A stretch of DNA of 64,000 nucleotides, from positions 310,001 through 374,000 of the forward strand of contig JANOZM010000013.1 in the NCBI GenBank assembly GCA_031429355.1. Direction: 5' to 3'. Shown here in pieces: positions 8,491 through 16,733 of the stretch. Below the pieces are notes generated by a model that worked only from the letters and a program-made list of their open reading frames with translations, ran no database searches and was not told the origin of the DNA. Numbering within the stretch: position 1 is the first letter of the stretch; each line of letters starts with the position of its first letter. The position numbers were made by a program, and so were the translations under genes. The stretch is from JANOZM01 sp031429355. Its GTDB lineage: Bacteria; Pseudomonadota; Gammaproteobacteria; Burkholderiales; Burkholderiaceae_E.

Positions 8491-9690
8491 TTAAATTTTG
8501 CTTAACCGCTCTAGGGCGGCATTTAGTGTTTCGGTTTTTTTGGCAAAGCAAAAACGTACAACTTGGTGCTCTTCTGGTACATCATAAAACGCCGACATAG
8601 GAATAGCGGCAACACCAATTTCGCGCGTTAACCATTGGGCAAAGTCGGCTTCAGGCATATTGGATATAGCCGAGTAGTCGACCAACTGGAAAAAAGTACC
8701 TTCACTGGGGTACAGCTTAAAACGCGTCTTGGCTAAACCGGCCCGAAAAAGATCGCGCTTTTGCTGGTAGAACGCCGGCAGCGCTAAATAACGTTGCGGA
8801 TCACTCATGTAGTTTGCTAAGCCATGCTGTACCGGCGTAATCGTGGTGAACACATTAAATTGATGCACTTTGCGAAACTCGGCCATCATTACGGCTGGTG
8901 CTACGCACGTCGCAATTTTCCATCCGGTAACGTGAAATGTTTTACCAAATGACGACACAACAAAACTACGACTGGCTAATGCTGGATAACTGGATGCCGA
9001 CAAATGCGGGCGACCATCAAACACCATATGCTCGTAAACTTCATCTGAAATTACAATAAGGTCATTGGCAACCGCAATATCTTCAAGTGCATGCATGTCG
9101 TGATCTGAGAAAATCATGCCCGATGGATTGTGTGGAGAGTTCACAATAATGGCGCGGGTTTTGCTTGTTACAGCCGCTTGCACTTTTCCCCACGGCACGC
9201 GGTATTGATCGTCCATTTGCACAAAGACAGCAATACCTCCCGCTAGCTCGATATTAGGCACGTAACTGTCATACGATGGCTCCAAAACAATTACTTCATC
9301 GCCCGGCTTTATAACTGCCAACACCGCCGTTAATACAGCTTGGGTTGCGCCTGAAGTTACGGTGACTTCGGTATTCCAGTCATAGTGTGCGCCATACAAA
9401 GTGGCAATTTTTTGCGCAACGGCCTGCCGTAATGATGGAATGCCTGCCATGGGTGGGTATTGGTTTAGGCCTTGGCGCATCGCGTCGCTAACCGCATCAA
9501 TTAGCAACGAGTCGCAATTAAAGTCGGGAAAACCTTGGCCTAAATTAACGGCTCCGGTTTCGGTTGCTAAAGCGGACATAACCGTAAAAATAGTGGTGCC
9601 CACTTTGGGCAATTTGGTTGTTAAATGCGGGGTAGAAACGGCGTTACAGGCCGGAGCAAAAGAAGGGGCTGAATTAGTTGCAAGCTGCAT
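8491..9690 (-). CDS. PLP-dependent aminotransferase (methionine aminotransferase-like)
   Basis: This fold-type I aminotransferase has 399 residues and closely resembles YbdL-type methionine aminotransferases, which transfer the amino group from Met, His or Phe to 2-oxo acids. Motifs are LPKVGTTIFTVMSALA near the start, NLGQGFPDFNCD, NSPHNPSGMIF, ISDEVYEHMVFDG, and the PLP lysine in SSFGKTFHVTGWK (about residue 260). The C-terminal arginine motif VVRFCFAKK binds the substrate carboxylate. The first 25 residues are Ala/Ser/Thr-rich and the true start could be slightly downstream. It sits 25 bp upstream of the LEA-like gene, possibly co-transcribed. Confidence 0.88.
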   Translation of the reverse strand: MQLATNSAPSFAPACNAVSTPHLTTKLPKVGTTIFTVMSALATETGAVNLGQGFPDFNCDSLLIDAVSDAMRQGLNQYPPMAGIPSLRQAVAQKIATLYGAHYDWNTEVTVTSGATQAVLTAVLAVIKPGDEVIVLEPSYDSYVPNIELAGGIAVFVQMDDQYRVPWGKVQAAVTSKTRAIIVNSPHNPSGMIFSDHDMHALEDIAVANDLIVISDEVYEHMVFDGRPHLSASSYPALASRSFVVSSFGKTFHVTGWKIATCVAPAVMMAEFRKVHQFNVFTTITPVQHGLANYMSDPQRYLALPAFYQQKRDLFRAGLAKTRFKLYPSEGTFFQLVDYSAISNMPEADFAQWLTREIGVAAIPMSAFYDVPEEHQVVRFCFAKKTETLNAALERLSKI

Positions 9691-9753
9691 AGATTTTCAC
9701 GCGAGGTTAGGCTTGGCTCAATAAAGCATTAGAACCGATATTTTAAAAATCTA

Positions 9754-10248
9754 TTATAGGGGTAGGGTTGCAAATTCGCTGGGGCGACAAATTAATACTT
9801 GGGGTCGATTTTCCGCCTCTTGCGCTACCAGCCACTTTTTTAAACGTTTTGCCACAGCTAAGACCAATTTGTCCTTGCTGACCAAGACGCAAGGGCTAGA
9901 AGCCAGGGCCAAATCGATAAAAATTTGATCGTCTGGGTCTTTACAAATTAAGGGGTGGGACGGGGTTTTAACTATTTCAAGCGCTGGCGGTGCTTGGACT
10001 ATTTCGACCAACGCATCAAATTCGGCCAACAATTGTTCGGGTTGACGGGTTTCGTTAAAGTGTTTTGTAAACTGGGGCCGTATCAAGACGAGCGCTAGTT
10101 CGTCTCTCATCCTTAAAGTTGCAATAAGATGAATGGTTTTATTGTTGCAACGTTCCCGAATTTCGGTCACGCTGATGTCATTAAATAGTAGCCAATCGAG
10201 CCACGTATTGGTGTCCAAAATAACCTTGTTTGGGGAAGGCAAAGTCAC
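9754..10248 (-). CDS. PIN-domain protein (putative toxin component, COG1569-like)
   Basis: This 164-residue PIN-domain protein is of the putative toxin type. The conserved acidic residues appear intact: D12 in VILDTNTWLDW, the acidic pair in CKDPDDQIFIDLAL, and D in VLVSKDKLVL. PIN proteins are Mg-dependent RNases. The start is a GTG that overlaps the TGA of the upstream methyltransferase gene (GTGA), so translation is coupled. No antitoxin-like small gene sits on either side, which is unusual for a toxin, and a housekeeping RNA-processing role is possible. Confidence 0.82.
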   Translation of the reverse strand: MTLPSPNKVILDTNTWLDWLLFNDISVTEIRERCNNKTIHLIATLRMRDELALVLIRPQFTKHFNETRQPEQLLAEFDALVEIVQAPPALEIVKTPSHPLICKDPDDQIFIDLALASSPCVLVSKDKLVLAVAKRLKKWLVAQEAENRPQVLICRPSEFATLPL

Positions 10249-11414
10249 GGTGCCCTAACAGCAGGTAATCGTTGCAAAACGGTGTACTGGGCAAACAAAT
10301 TAGTATTCAGGTCGCCCATTCCCTGCGGACCGCCCCAGCCAAGCGCTTCGCCTAAGCGGCGTACTTTTTCGTTATCTGATTGCTCGAAATAAATAACCCT
10401 AAAGCCGGCGGCCGCAAATTCTTCTCGACTAAACGGTGAGCCGCCTTCGTTGGCAGGTCGATAGTTGTTGGGGTCGAGACGTTGGCTAAGGTTGTAAATA
10501 ACTAGATGGCCACCGGGTTTCAAAGCCTTAGCAAAGCCAGTTAAATATTGCTCTGCAGTCATGCCTAAGTCGATCATTGCTTTGCCACTAGCGGGGCGCA
10601 CGAACCCTTTCTTTAAGGTGTTCTTGGCAATGATTAAATCACTTGAAGCCGCCGCTTGGGTTGCGCTTACCTCGTTTGGAAAGGGCTTGTGTATTAGTGC
10701 GATTCGGCCGCTGCGTTGTGCCGAGGCTTGGCGATCATTAACTAAGCCTTGGTCTTGGGTTTTGTTGTACAGTTTAGCCAGCATTGGGTCGACATCCAGC
10801 CCTACCACTTGTGCGCCGGCCGCAGCGCTTAAGCGGGCCGTTCCTACTGCACCATAGCCGTAGTCGGTGATTTTTAAACCGTTCAGTGTTTTGTAGCCTA
10901 ATTGCCCAACAATATCTAAAACAAGCGAATAAGAAATTGGTGTCCCGTAAAAGGTAGCGTAGTAGCTTTTTTCGTCAAAAGGAACTTGATTTACTTCTTC
11001 TGTTTTTAGACCGCTCGCGTCAAATTCCGTTTGTGTAAACCATGCGCGCGTCGATTTATTGCGATACAAAGTGCGTGTAGCAACCGTTGGTAAATATTTA
11101 ACGCCCGCTAACCAATCGAGCGTAATAGCTTCTTGTGTTAAGCCCCCAATGGTTGCAGCATCGCGCAACAAGTCTTGGCGTGCGCTACTAATTACTTCAG
11201 CGGTTGCTGGGTGTTTTGGAGCCTGAGGAGACTGCTGGGGGCTTGCCCCTTGTACAGGACCGGTTTTTAGAAGCGGCGCTTGATTGCATCCAGTACTTGC
11301 TAACGCCAAAGGCAACAGTAGTGCTGCAATTAAAAAGTTGGCTGAAGTTTGTTGAGCACCAATTTTTTGGATACCAAGGTTTTGATTACAAATCAGCGAA
11401 TTAATGTGTCGCAT
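10245..11414 (-). CDS. lipoprotein-like SAM-dependent methyltransferase
   Basis: The protein carries a signal sequence with lipobox ALASTGC (Cys at about residue 43) and then a class I methyltransferase-like core. The glycine-rich motif is ITDYGYGAVGTARLSAAAGA, followed by the acidic ribose contact VVGLDVDPM and a GGHLVIYNLSQRL strand. I chose the ATG at 11414, which has an AGGA ribosome site; a further in-frame ATG at 11447 would add 11 residues. SAM is not known in the periplasm, so an exported methyltransferase fold is odd; the fold may have lost SAM chemistry or the signal may be a membrane anchor. It overlaps the PIN gene by four bases. Confidence 0.7.
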   Translation of the reverse strand: MRHINSLICNQNLGIQKIGAQQTSANFLIAALLLPLALASTGCNQAPLLKTGPVQGASPQQSPQAPKHPATAEVISSARQDLLRDAATIGGLTQEAITLDWLAGVKYLPTVATRTLYRNKSTRAWFTQTEFDASGLKTEEVNQVPFDEKSYYATFYGTPISYSLVLDIVGQLGYKTLNGLKITDYGYGAVGTARLSAAAGAQVVGLDVDPMLAKLYNKTQDQGLVNDRQASAQRSGRIALIHKPFPNEVSATQAAASSDLIIAKNTLKKGFVRPASGKAMIDLGMTAEQYLTGFAKALKPGGHLVIYNLSQRLDPNNYRPANEGGSPFSREEFAAAGFRVIYFEQSDNEKVRRLGEALGWGGPQGMGDLNTNLFAQYTVLQRLPAVRAP

Positions 11415-11472
11415 TCCAAGTCCTAATGAATTGATCAAAGATACCATCTTTCATCGCTTTGCTTGGCTTTTC

Positions 11473-12330
11473 ATGTTGATTGTTCTTTCCCCCGCTAAAA
11501 CCTTAGATTACGAGTCTAAGTTGCCTAGTAAAAAATTTACTGAACCGGCATTTTTAGAGCAATCAAGCCAACTGATTCACGGGCTAAAGACTCAAACAAA
11601 CCAGAACTTACAGCAACTAATGGGAATTAGCCCGGACCTAGCCCAGTTAAATTGCGATCGTTTTAACAGCTGGCAGTTGCCGTTTAATTTGACGAATGCG
11701 CGGCAAGCAATTTTTGCGTTTAATGGTGATGTTTATGATGGCTTGCAAGCAAAAACACTAAGTGCTACAGATTTAAACTACGCCCAAAAACACGTTCGAA
11801 TTTTATCGGGTCTTTACGGCGCTTTAAAACCGCTCGACTTAATGCAGCCTTATCGCCTTGAAATGGGAACGCGCTGGGCTAATTCCAACGGCAAAGATTT
11901 ATACGAATTTTGGGGTGATCGAGTATCGCAAACTTTGCAAACTGAATTGCAAAATGCTGGTGGACCGTTGTTGGTTAATTTGGCTTCAGAAGAGTATTTT
12001 AAAGTAGTACGTGCCGACGGTTTTAGCGACCACTTTCAACCCAAACTAGTTACACCGATCTTTGAAGACTTTAGCAGTGGCGAATTTAAAGTGGTTAGTT
12101 TTTTCGCAAAAAAAGCGCGTGGCTCGATGGCACGTTTTATCGTGCAAGAACGCATTGAGTCGGTCGCGAAACTAAAAACTTTTGCTGTCGACGGCTACTA
12201 TTTTGATTCTGTAGCTACCAAAGAAAAAGACGTTGATAAAAAGCTATCAGCGTCTTTGGTTAAATCGTCGGCCGTAAAACGCAATCAGTTTGCAGATGCA
12301 AGCGTCTTGGTTTTTCGACGGAAAATTTAA
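11473..12330 (+). CDS. yaaA: peroxide stress protein YaaA (DUF328)
   Basis: This protein belongs to the YaaA/UPF0246 family. In E. coli the protein lowers free iron and limits Fenton damage under hydrogen peroxide. The family start MLIVLSPAKTLDYES fixes the start at 11473; a longer frame opens upstream but those residues are not conserved in the family. Other family motifs are LYGALKPLDLMQPYRLEMGT, YEFWGD, LVNLASEEYFK and FFAKKARGSMARFI. The length of 285 residues is somewhat above the E. coli protein. It is divergent from the methyltransferase gene and convergent with the OmpA-domain gene. Confidence 0.93.
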   Translation: MLIVLSPAKTLDYESKLPSKKFTEPAFLEQSSQLIHGLKTQTNQNLQQLMGISPDLAQLNCDRFNSWQLPFNLTNARQAIFAFNGDVYDGLQAKTLSATDLNYAQKHVRILSGLYGALKPLDLMQPYRLEMGTRWANSNGKDLYEFWGDRVSQTLQTELQNAGGPLLVNLASEEYFKVVRADGFSDHFQPKLVTPIFEDFSSGEFKVVSFFAKKARGSMARFIVQERIESVAKLKTFAVDGYYFDSVATKEKDVDKKLSASLVKSSAVKRNQFADASVLVFRRKI

Positions 12331-12343
12331 TTACTGTAACGAA

Positions 12344-12913
12344 TTACTGCAATGTATAAACATCCACCCGACGTGCTTCTTTGTTGTCGGTTTGGTCGCC
12401 AGTTGTTTGCTGAGGCTTTTGCATCATGATGCGGTCTTCGGGCATACCGGCTGAAATTAATTGATTTTTTACGGCCATTGCACGTTGTTTCGACAATTCA
12501 GCATTTTTAGCTGGGTCGCCAGTTTTGTCGGTGTAGCCAGTAATTGCAATTTTAGAGTTTGAATTGGCGCGGCCATAATTAATTAGCCCGTCGAGCTTAG
12601 TTGCAGTATCTGCAGGCGGCACAAACTTGTTGACGTCAAAGTAAATACTAACGGTTTCGGCACTACCTACTACAGCTGCAGCACCTGCCGCGCTAGTTGC
12701 TGGAGCGGCGGGACTCGATGCTATTGTGGTTGTTGCGGCGGGACTTGCAGATACTGTTGCTGGTGTAGCCGCGCCAGATGTTGCTGCGCTATTTTGGTTA
12801 GAAAACGCGCCCATAAGGCCCATCCACAATGAAATGGCAACAGCAGTGAAGGCTCCGATTCCAATAACCCAGCCAACGATTCCTTCTTGTTCACGATCTT
12901 GTTCTTCGTACAT
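12344..12913 (-). CDS. small OmpA-domain membrane protein
   Basis: This 189-residue protein has one transmembrane segment (IVGWVIGIGAFTAVAISLWMGLMGAF), an Ala/Thr/Ser/Pro linker and a C-terminal OmpA-like peptidoglycan-binding domain. That domain contains VSIYFDVNKFVPPAD, ITGYTDKTGDPAKNAELSKQRA and NKEARRVDVY. I chose ATG 12913 (MYEEQDREQEG); the frame stays open further upstream but without conserved content. The predicted topology puts the OmpA domain in the periplasm, anchored to the inner membrane and holding peptidoglycan. The start is about 65 bp from the divergent DUF2059 gene. Confidence 0.85.
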   Translation of the reverse strand: MYEEQDREQEGIVGWVIGIGAFTAVAISLWMGLMGAFSNQNSAATSGAATPATVSASPAATTTIASSPAAPATSAAGAAAVVGSAETVSIYFDVNKFVPPADTATKLDGLINYGRANSNSKIAITGYTDKTGDPAKNAELSKQRAMAVKNQLISAGMPEDRIMMQKPQQTTGDQTDNKEARRVDVYTLQ

Positions 12914-12978
12914 TTTGAATTTATATATTTTGATTTCGAGTAAGAACGCTATTATACCGTTTTGCCGCAGGAGGTCCC

Positions 12979-13623
12979 ATGAATTCCCCAAATTTGATGA
13001 GTAATTGTGTTTTCCGTGTTTTTGCAACATCCGCGATGTTGATTTTAGTGGCTTGCCTAGGTCTGTGGACTGATCGGTCAAACGCTCAGGTCTCTATGCA
13101 ACAAGCCCCGAGCGCTGCTGTGTCTATTGCTGGGGATGAAATTAGCGCCGCTACGCGCGAATATCTAAAAGTTTCTGGTGCTGAAAACCAACATCAACTG
13201 ATTTTGAATTTTATGACCGATGCAGCCGTAAACGCGGCCCGCAATTTATTAGGTGAATCGTTAAAAAGCCAACCCATCGACGCTAAGAACCCTTTAAATG
13301 CCCAACCAATCGTCAATAGGCGATTGGGCGAGTTTGCGCAAACCGCTCGTAAGCAATTGGCCAGTAAATACACTTGGGCAAAAATTGTTGACGAAGTCTA
13401 TCAGCCAGTTTTTCGGCGCAACTTTACATTGGCTGAGCTAAAAACAGCAATTGAGTTTTACAAATCGCCGGTAGGTAAAAAGTTTACCGAAAAAGCGCCA
13501 CAAGTTTATTCGGAAGCTTTGAAATCAATGGGTGAAGTTTATAAGCAGGGGATGACCGATGAGGTTCAGCCGCTGGCGGTGGATTTTGTTCAAAAGACTC
13601 GAGCGGAGCTAAAGGATATTTAG
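12979..13623 (+). CDS. DUF2059 exported protein
   Basis: This 214-residue exported protein has a signal peptide (hydrophobic stretch FATSAMLILVACLGLW). It contains a C-terminal DUF2059 region of about 60 residues with YQPVFRRNFTLAELKTAIEFYKSPVGKKF, a hallmark of the family. A strong ribosome site (AGGAGG) precedes the ATG by a normal distance. Function of DUF2059 is unknown. It is convergent with murB, whose stop is only 8 bp away. Confidence 0.85.
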   Translation: MNSPNLMSNCVFRVFATSAMLILVACLGLWTDRSNAQVSMQQAPSAAVSIAGDEISAATREYLKVSGAENQHQLILNFMTDAAVNAARNLLGESLKSQPIDAKNPLNAQPIVNRRLGEFAQTARKQLASKYTWAKIVDEVYQPVFRRNFTLAELKTAIEFYKSPVGKKFTEKAPQVYSEALKSMGEVYKQGMTDEVQPLAVDFVQKTRAELKDI

Positions 13624-13631
13624 GCTGCTTA

Positions 13632-14756
13632 TTAAGCTAAAGGCCACTGGATAGGTTCGGGGTGCAGGTGGATGCCGAATTTTTGGTGGACACTAACTTG
13701 GATTGATTGGGCCAGTTGTGTTAGTTGCTGACCAGTGGCGCTAGCGTAGTTTACGAGCACTAACGCGTGATGTTGGTGGACGCCGGCATCGCCTTCGCGA
13801 TGACCTTTCCAGCCGCATTGATCGATTAGCCAAGCGGCTGAAATTTTAGTCAATGCGCTTGCAGGTTCGGCAGTTGCTTTAGTTGCACTATTTACCGAAA
13901 CGTCGGTGGGCGCATTGACTGGCCATTGGGGCATCGCTGGGAATTGCTCTTTTAGTGAAGCTGCTAAAGTCTTGGCAATAATGGGGTTTTGGAAAAAACT
14001 ACCGGCGTTACCAAGCTGGGCAGGGTCGGGTAATTTGCGGGTGCGCACGGCACAAACTGCGTCGCTTACTTGTATCGGCGTTGCAGTTTCTGAGGCAATG
14101 GCGCGATTCGTTAATTCTGCTTTTAAATCGGCGTATTCGGTGCTGACCATAGCCTGGCTACTGAGCGAAAAACTCACTGACAACACGATCCAGTCTTTAC
14201 CTTCGGGTTTCTTAAAAACCGAATCTCGGTAGGCAAATTGACAATCATCTCGCTGCCAAGTGCGTAGTTTGTTAGTTCGCCAATTCCAAGCTTGTAGGCT
14301 CTCAAAGCGATCTTTTAATTCGACACCGTAGGCCCCAATATTTTGTATTGGGCTTGCACCCACAGTGCCGGGAATTAAGGACAGGTTTTCTAATCCGTTC
14401 CAACCGTTACTTAAACAGGTTCGCACAAGCCCGTGCCACGATTCGCCCGCAGCAGCTTCGATGATTAGTTTGCTACCGACACTTGCGATCAAGTTTATGC
14501 CGCTTAATTCGATTTTTAAAACTAGACTATTGACATTGCTGGCAATTAATAAATTACTGCCACCACCCAACACATGCAAGGGTTTGCCTTCTTGAAGATC
14601 AGGATGGGTCGACAACAACTTATGCAAATCATCAAGTTGATCGAGCGACGAAAGTACGATTAATTCTTGGGCGTGCGACTCAATTCCAAATGTATTGAGC
14701 CGTTTTAACGATGCGTTTGCAGTCCGCTTAACTGGGTGAATACGCGAGACGGACAT
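13632..14756 (-). CDS. murB: UDP-N-acetylenolpyruvoylglucosamine reductase
   Basis: MurB reduces UDP-GlcNAc-enolpyruvate to UDP-MurNAc with NADPH and FAD, an essential cytosolic step of peptidoglycan synthesis. Motifs are LGGGSNLLI (FAD binding), LENLSLIPGTVGASPIQNIGAYGVEL, FAYRDSVFK, GNAGSFFQNPI and AAWLIDQCGWKGHREGDAGV near the C-terminus. The long C-terminal insert is typical of type I MurB. I chose ATG 14756; a TTG four codons earlier is possible. The start overlaps the end of scpA by 29 bp, which implies translational coupling. Confidence 0.95.
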   Translation of the reverse strand: MSVSRIHPVKRTANASLKRLNTFGIESHAQELIVLSSLDQLDDLHKLLSTHPDLQEGKPLHVLGGGSNLLIASNVNSLVLKIELSGINLIASVGSKLIIEAAAGESWHGLVRTCLSNGWNGLENLSLIPGTVGASPIQNIGAYGVELKDRFESLQAWNWRTNKLRTWQRDDCQFAYRDSVFKKPEGKDWIVLSVSFSLSSQAMVSTEYADLKAELTNRAIASETATPIQVSDAVCAVRTRKLPDPAQLGNAGSFFQNPIIAKTLAASLKEQFPAMPQWPVNAPTDVSVNSATKATAEPASALTKISAAWLIDQCGWKGHREGDAGVHQHHALVLVNYASATGQQLTQLAQSIQVSVHQKFGIHLHPEPIQWPLA

Positions 14757-15609
14757 AAATTGGGGCAAAGGCTTCAGCCTGAGTTATTTCTACTAGCGAT
14801 TCGCGGGCTAGCTCTAGCATCGCAATAAACGTGACGACCATTACGGGCGTGCCTTGCTTGGTATCAAACAAACTGTCAAATTCGCAAAAGCGTTTGTTTT
14901 GCAAAATCTTTAAGAGCATCGTCATATGTTCGCGTACCGACAATTGTTCGCGAACAATTTTGTGGTGCTGAATGAGTTTTGCGCGACTTAAAATATCGGC
15001 CCAAGCTTCGCGCAAATCGACCACGTTGACATCAGGTAACTTGGCGGCAACTGTTTGGTCGATAAGCACTTGGGCTTTGACAAAATCGCGACCAACTAAG
15101 GGCAAATCATCGAGCTGACGTGCCCCCAATTTAATACGCTCGTATTCCAGCAAACGACGCGCTAATTCGGCGCGCGGATCTTGAACATCTTCCTCGGAGT
15201 CTGCCTTTTTCATCGGCAATAACATGCGCGATTTAATATCAATTAACACTGCGGCCATTAACAAGTATTCGGCCGCAAGTTCTAAATTTGTACCGCGAAT
15301 TTCTTCGACATAACCCAAGTACTGGCGCGTTAAATCGGCCATCGGAATATCGAGAATATTAAAGTTTTGCTTACGAATTAAATACAGCAAAAGATCGAGT
15401 GGACCTTCGAACGCTTCGAGAAAAATCTCTAGCGCGTCGGGCGGAATATATAAGTCGTGAGGCAGCTTAGTAACCGGTTCACCATACAAACGAGCGAACG
15501 CCTTCAGCTCTAATTGCTTAGGGCCTTTGCTGGTGGGTTCGTCGGCAACCGCGACATCGATATCGCTATCGACGGTTTCTACTTCTGCAGGATTGGGTTC
15601 GGTAGTCAT
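14728..15609 (-). CDS. scpA: segregation and condensation protein A
   Basis: ScpA is the kleisin of the SMC-ScpAB condensin, which bridges SMC heads and helps chromosome segregation. The N-terminal kleisin motif is FEGPLDLLLYLIRKQNFNILDIPM, followed by YLLMAAVLIDIKSRMLLP. The C-terminal winged helix has FCEFDSLFDTKQGTPVMVVTFIAMLEL. About 45 acidic residues precede the conserved part, as often in betaproteobacteria. In many relatives panC sits next to scpA; here murB takes that place. No scpB is in this window. Confidence 0.93.
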   Translation of the reverse strand: MTTEPNPAEVETVDSDIDVAVADEPTSKGPKQLELKAFARLYGEPVTKLPHDLYIPPDALEIFLEAFEGPLDLLLYLIRKQNFNILDIPMADLTRQYLGYVEEIRGTNLELAAEYLLMAAVLIDIKSRMLLPMKKADSEEDVQDPRAELARRLLEYERIKLGARQLDDLPLVGRDFVKAQVLIDQTVAAKLPDVNVVDLREAWADILSRAKLIQHHKIVREQLSVREHMTMLLKILQNKRFCEFDSLFDTKQGTPVMVVTFIAMLELARESLVEITQAEAFAPIYVRLAYSPS

Positions 15610-15636
15610 TAAAGTACTTTTGTAGTCCGCCTGATG

Positions 15637-15668
15637 TTAAGTCGGATTACTTTTAAGTCGGATTACTT
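15637..15668. repeat. perfect 16-bp tandem duplication
   Basis: TTAAGTCGGATTACTT occurs twice head to tail (15637-15652 and 15653-15668). The second copy contains the stop and last codon of the DUF3460 gene. It is probably a replication-slippage duplication in the gap before scpA. Confidence 0.9.
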
Positions 15669-15851
15669 AGTGGAGTAGGGGTAAGCTTTTTGGATAATTT
15701 CCATTTTGATCACTTCGGCGCTGCGTTCCGGTGAAATGGGTTCTTTGTCCCAAAGCAAGGCGCGCCCAGCTAATTGGCCCGATTCGATATCGGGCTTGTC
15801 TTTTTTGAGTTGCTCAAGAAATTGGGTTATTTCGGATTTATAAATAGCCAT
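15663..15851 (-). CDS. DUF3460 small protein
   Basis: This 62-residue protein belongs to DUF3460, a betaproteobacterial family usually found just upstream of scpA, as here. Recognisable parts are ITQFLEQLKKDKPDIESGQLAGRALLWDKE and the C-terminal KAYPYSTK. The function is unknown. A tandem 16-bp duplication overlaps its stop. It is likely the first gene of a DUF3460-scpA-murB operon. Confidence 0.9.
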   Translation of the reverse strand: MAIYKSEITQFLEQLKKDKPDIESGQLAGRALLWDKEPISPERSAEVIKMEIIQKAYPYSTK

Positions 15852-16212
15852 AAACTTCGATTCAAAATGGTGGTGATGCCTCTGCCAAGTGGCAAACCGG
15901 ACTACTGGGCTTCAATACCGGCTTAACTTTAGCACTCAGGAAAGGCTGTAGTTTACCGGATGAGGGCAAAATGCCCGACATCATTTATGTGCCAGGCTGT
16001 CATCCCCCGCCAACGCTGGGCGTTAATGAGCGTGCAAGTGAGCTATAAACAAGTCAAAAGCGTCTCAAAACGTCAAAAAACAGTGGTTATTTTTGCCCGA
16101 TGTGTACACTTCGCCTTGAAAAATAATTGGCTTTGGCTTGATTGAAGTGGTTCACTTGCTAGTAGTGTTTCTTACAATGTCTTGAAACAGGGCCAAACCC
16201 TAGGAGAAGTTA
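15852..16212. other. 361-bp intergenic region before the BamE-like gene
   Basis: No convincing gene is present. The short open frame at 15960-16145 has no recognisable content. A TACAAT hexamer at 16173-16178 could be a -10 element for the BamE-like gene about 35 bp downstream, but no good -35 is seen. The stretch also holds the divergent DUF3460 promoter. Confidence 0.5.
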
Positions 16213-16731
16213 ATGCGTTTAGTTCGTCGATTTACAGCTTTAAAAGCAGCTTTTTTGGTGTTTTTTATGGTGTCCATCGGTTCGTTAGCCGGTTGTGATT
16301 ACATTGCCCAAAAAGAATTGCAGCCAGGCGTTTCTACCAAAGATGACGTCCTATTAAAAATGGGTAAACCCGAAATGATCTGGGAAGAAAAAGATGGTTC
16401 TTCCAAGTACGAGTACCCGCGCGGCCCCGAAGGTCACGAAACTTATATGGTTAGCTTGACACCCGACGGCCGTTATTTAGGGATGGAAAATATTTTGGTG
16501 GATGCCACTTTTGCCAAAGTAAAAGCCGGTATGACTCGTGATGAGCTACGTAAATTATTGGGCCGCCCGACCAAAACAGAAATTTTTAAACTAAAACAAG
16601 AGGAAGTCTGGACTTGGCGCCATAAAGGCATTCATTACAAATCGCGTCGCTTTCATGTGATGATGGATCTGCAAGGAATTGTCAAAGGCACTGACGCTAC
16701 AGATGACCCAAGTGAAACAGGCGGTAATTAA
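16213..16731 (+). CDS. bamE: BamE/SmpA-OmlA-like lipoprotein with duplicated motif
   Basis: This 172-residue lipoprotein has a signal peptide ending in the lipobox SLAGC (Cys at about residue 28). It carries two copies of the BamE-like motif: LQPGVSTKDDVLLKMGKPEMIW and VKAGMTRDELRKLLGRPTKTE. BamE is an accessory lipoprotein of the outer-membrane protein assembly complex and normally has one copy, so this may be a BamE-like rather than the true BamE. A GGAGAA ribosome site precedes the ATG. The pseudouridine synthase follows after 2 bp. Confidence 0.8.
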   Translation: MRLVRRFTALKAAFLVFFMVSIGSLAGCDYIAQKELQPGVSTKDDVLLKMGKPEMIWEEKDGSSKYEYPRGPEGHETYMVSLTPDGRYLGMENILVDATFAKVKAGMTRDELRKLLGRPTKTEIFKLKQEEVWTWRHKGIHYKSRRFHVMMDLQGIVKGTDATDDPSETGGN

Positions 16732-16733
16732 TT

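Noticed and set aside
11404..11472. Longer N-terminus for YaaA.
   Set aside because: Family members begin with MLIVLSPAKTLDYE; upstream residues are not conserved.
12914..13081. Longer N-terminus for the OmpA-domain protein.
   Set aside because: The region overlaps the divergent DUF2059 gene's start and lacks conserved residues; ATG 12913 is preferred.
15960..16145. 61-residue open frame between DUF3460 and the BamE-like gene.
   Set aside because: No recognisable domain, no clear ribosome site and composition unlike neighbours.
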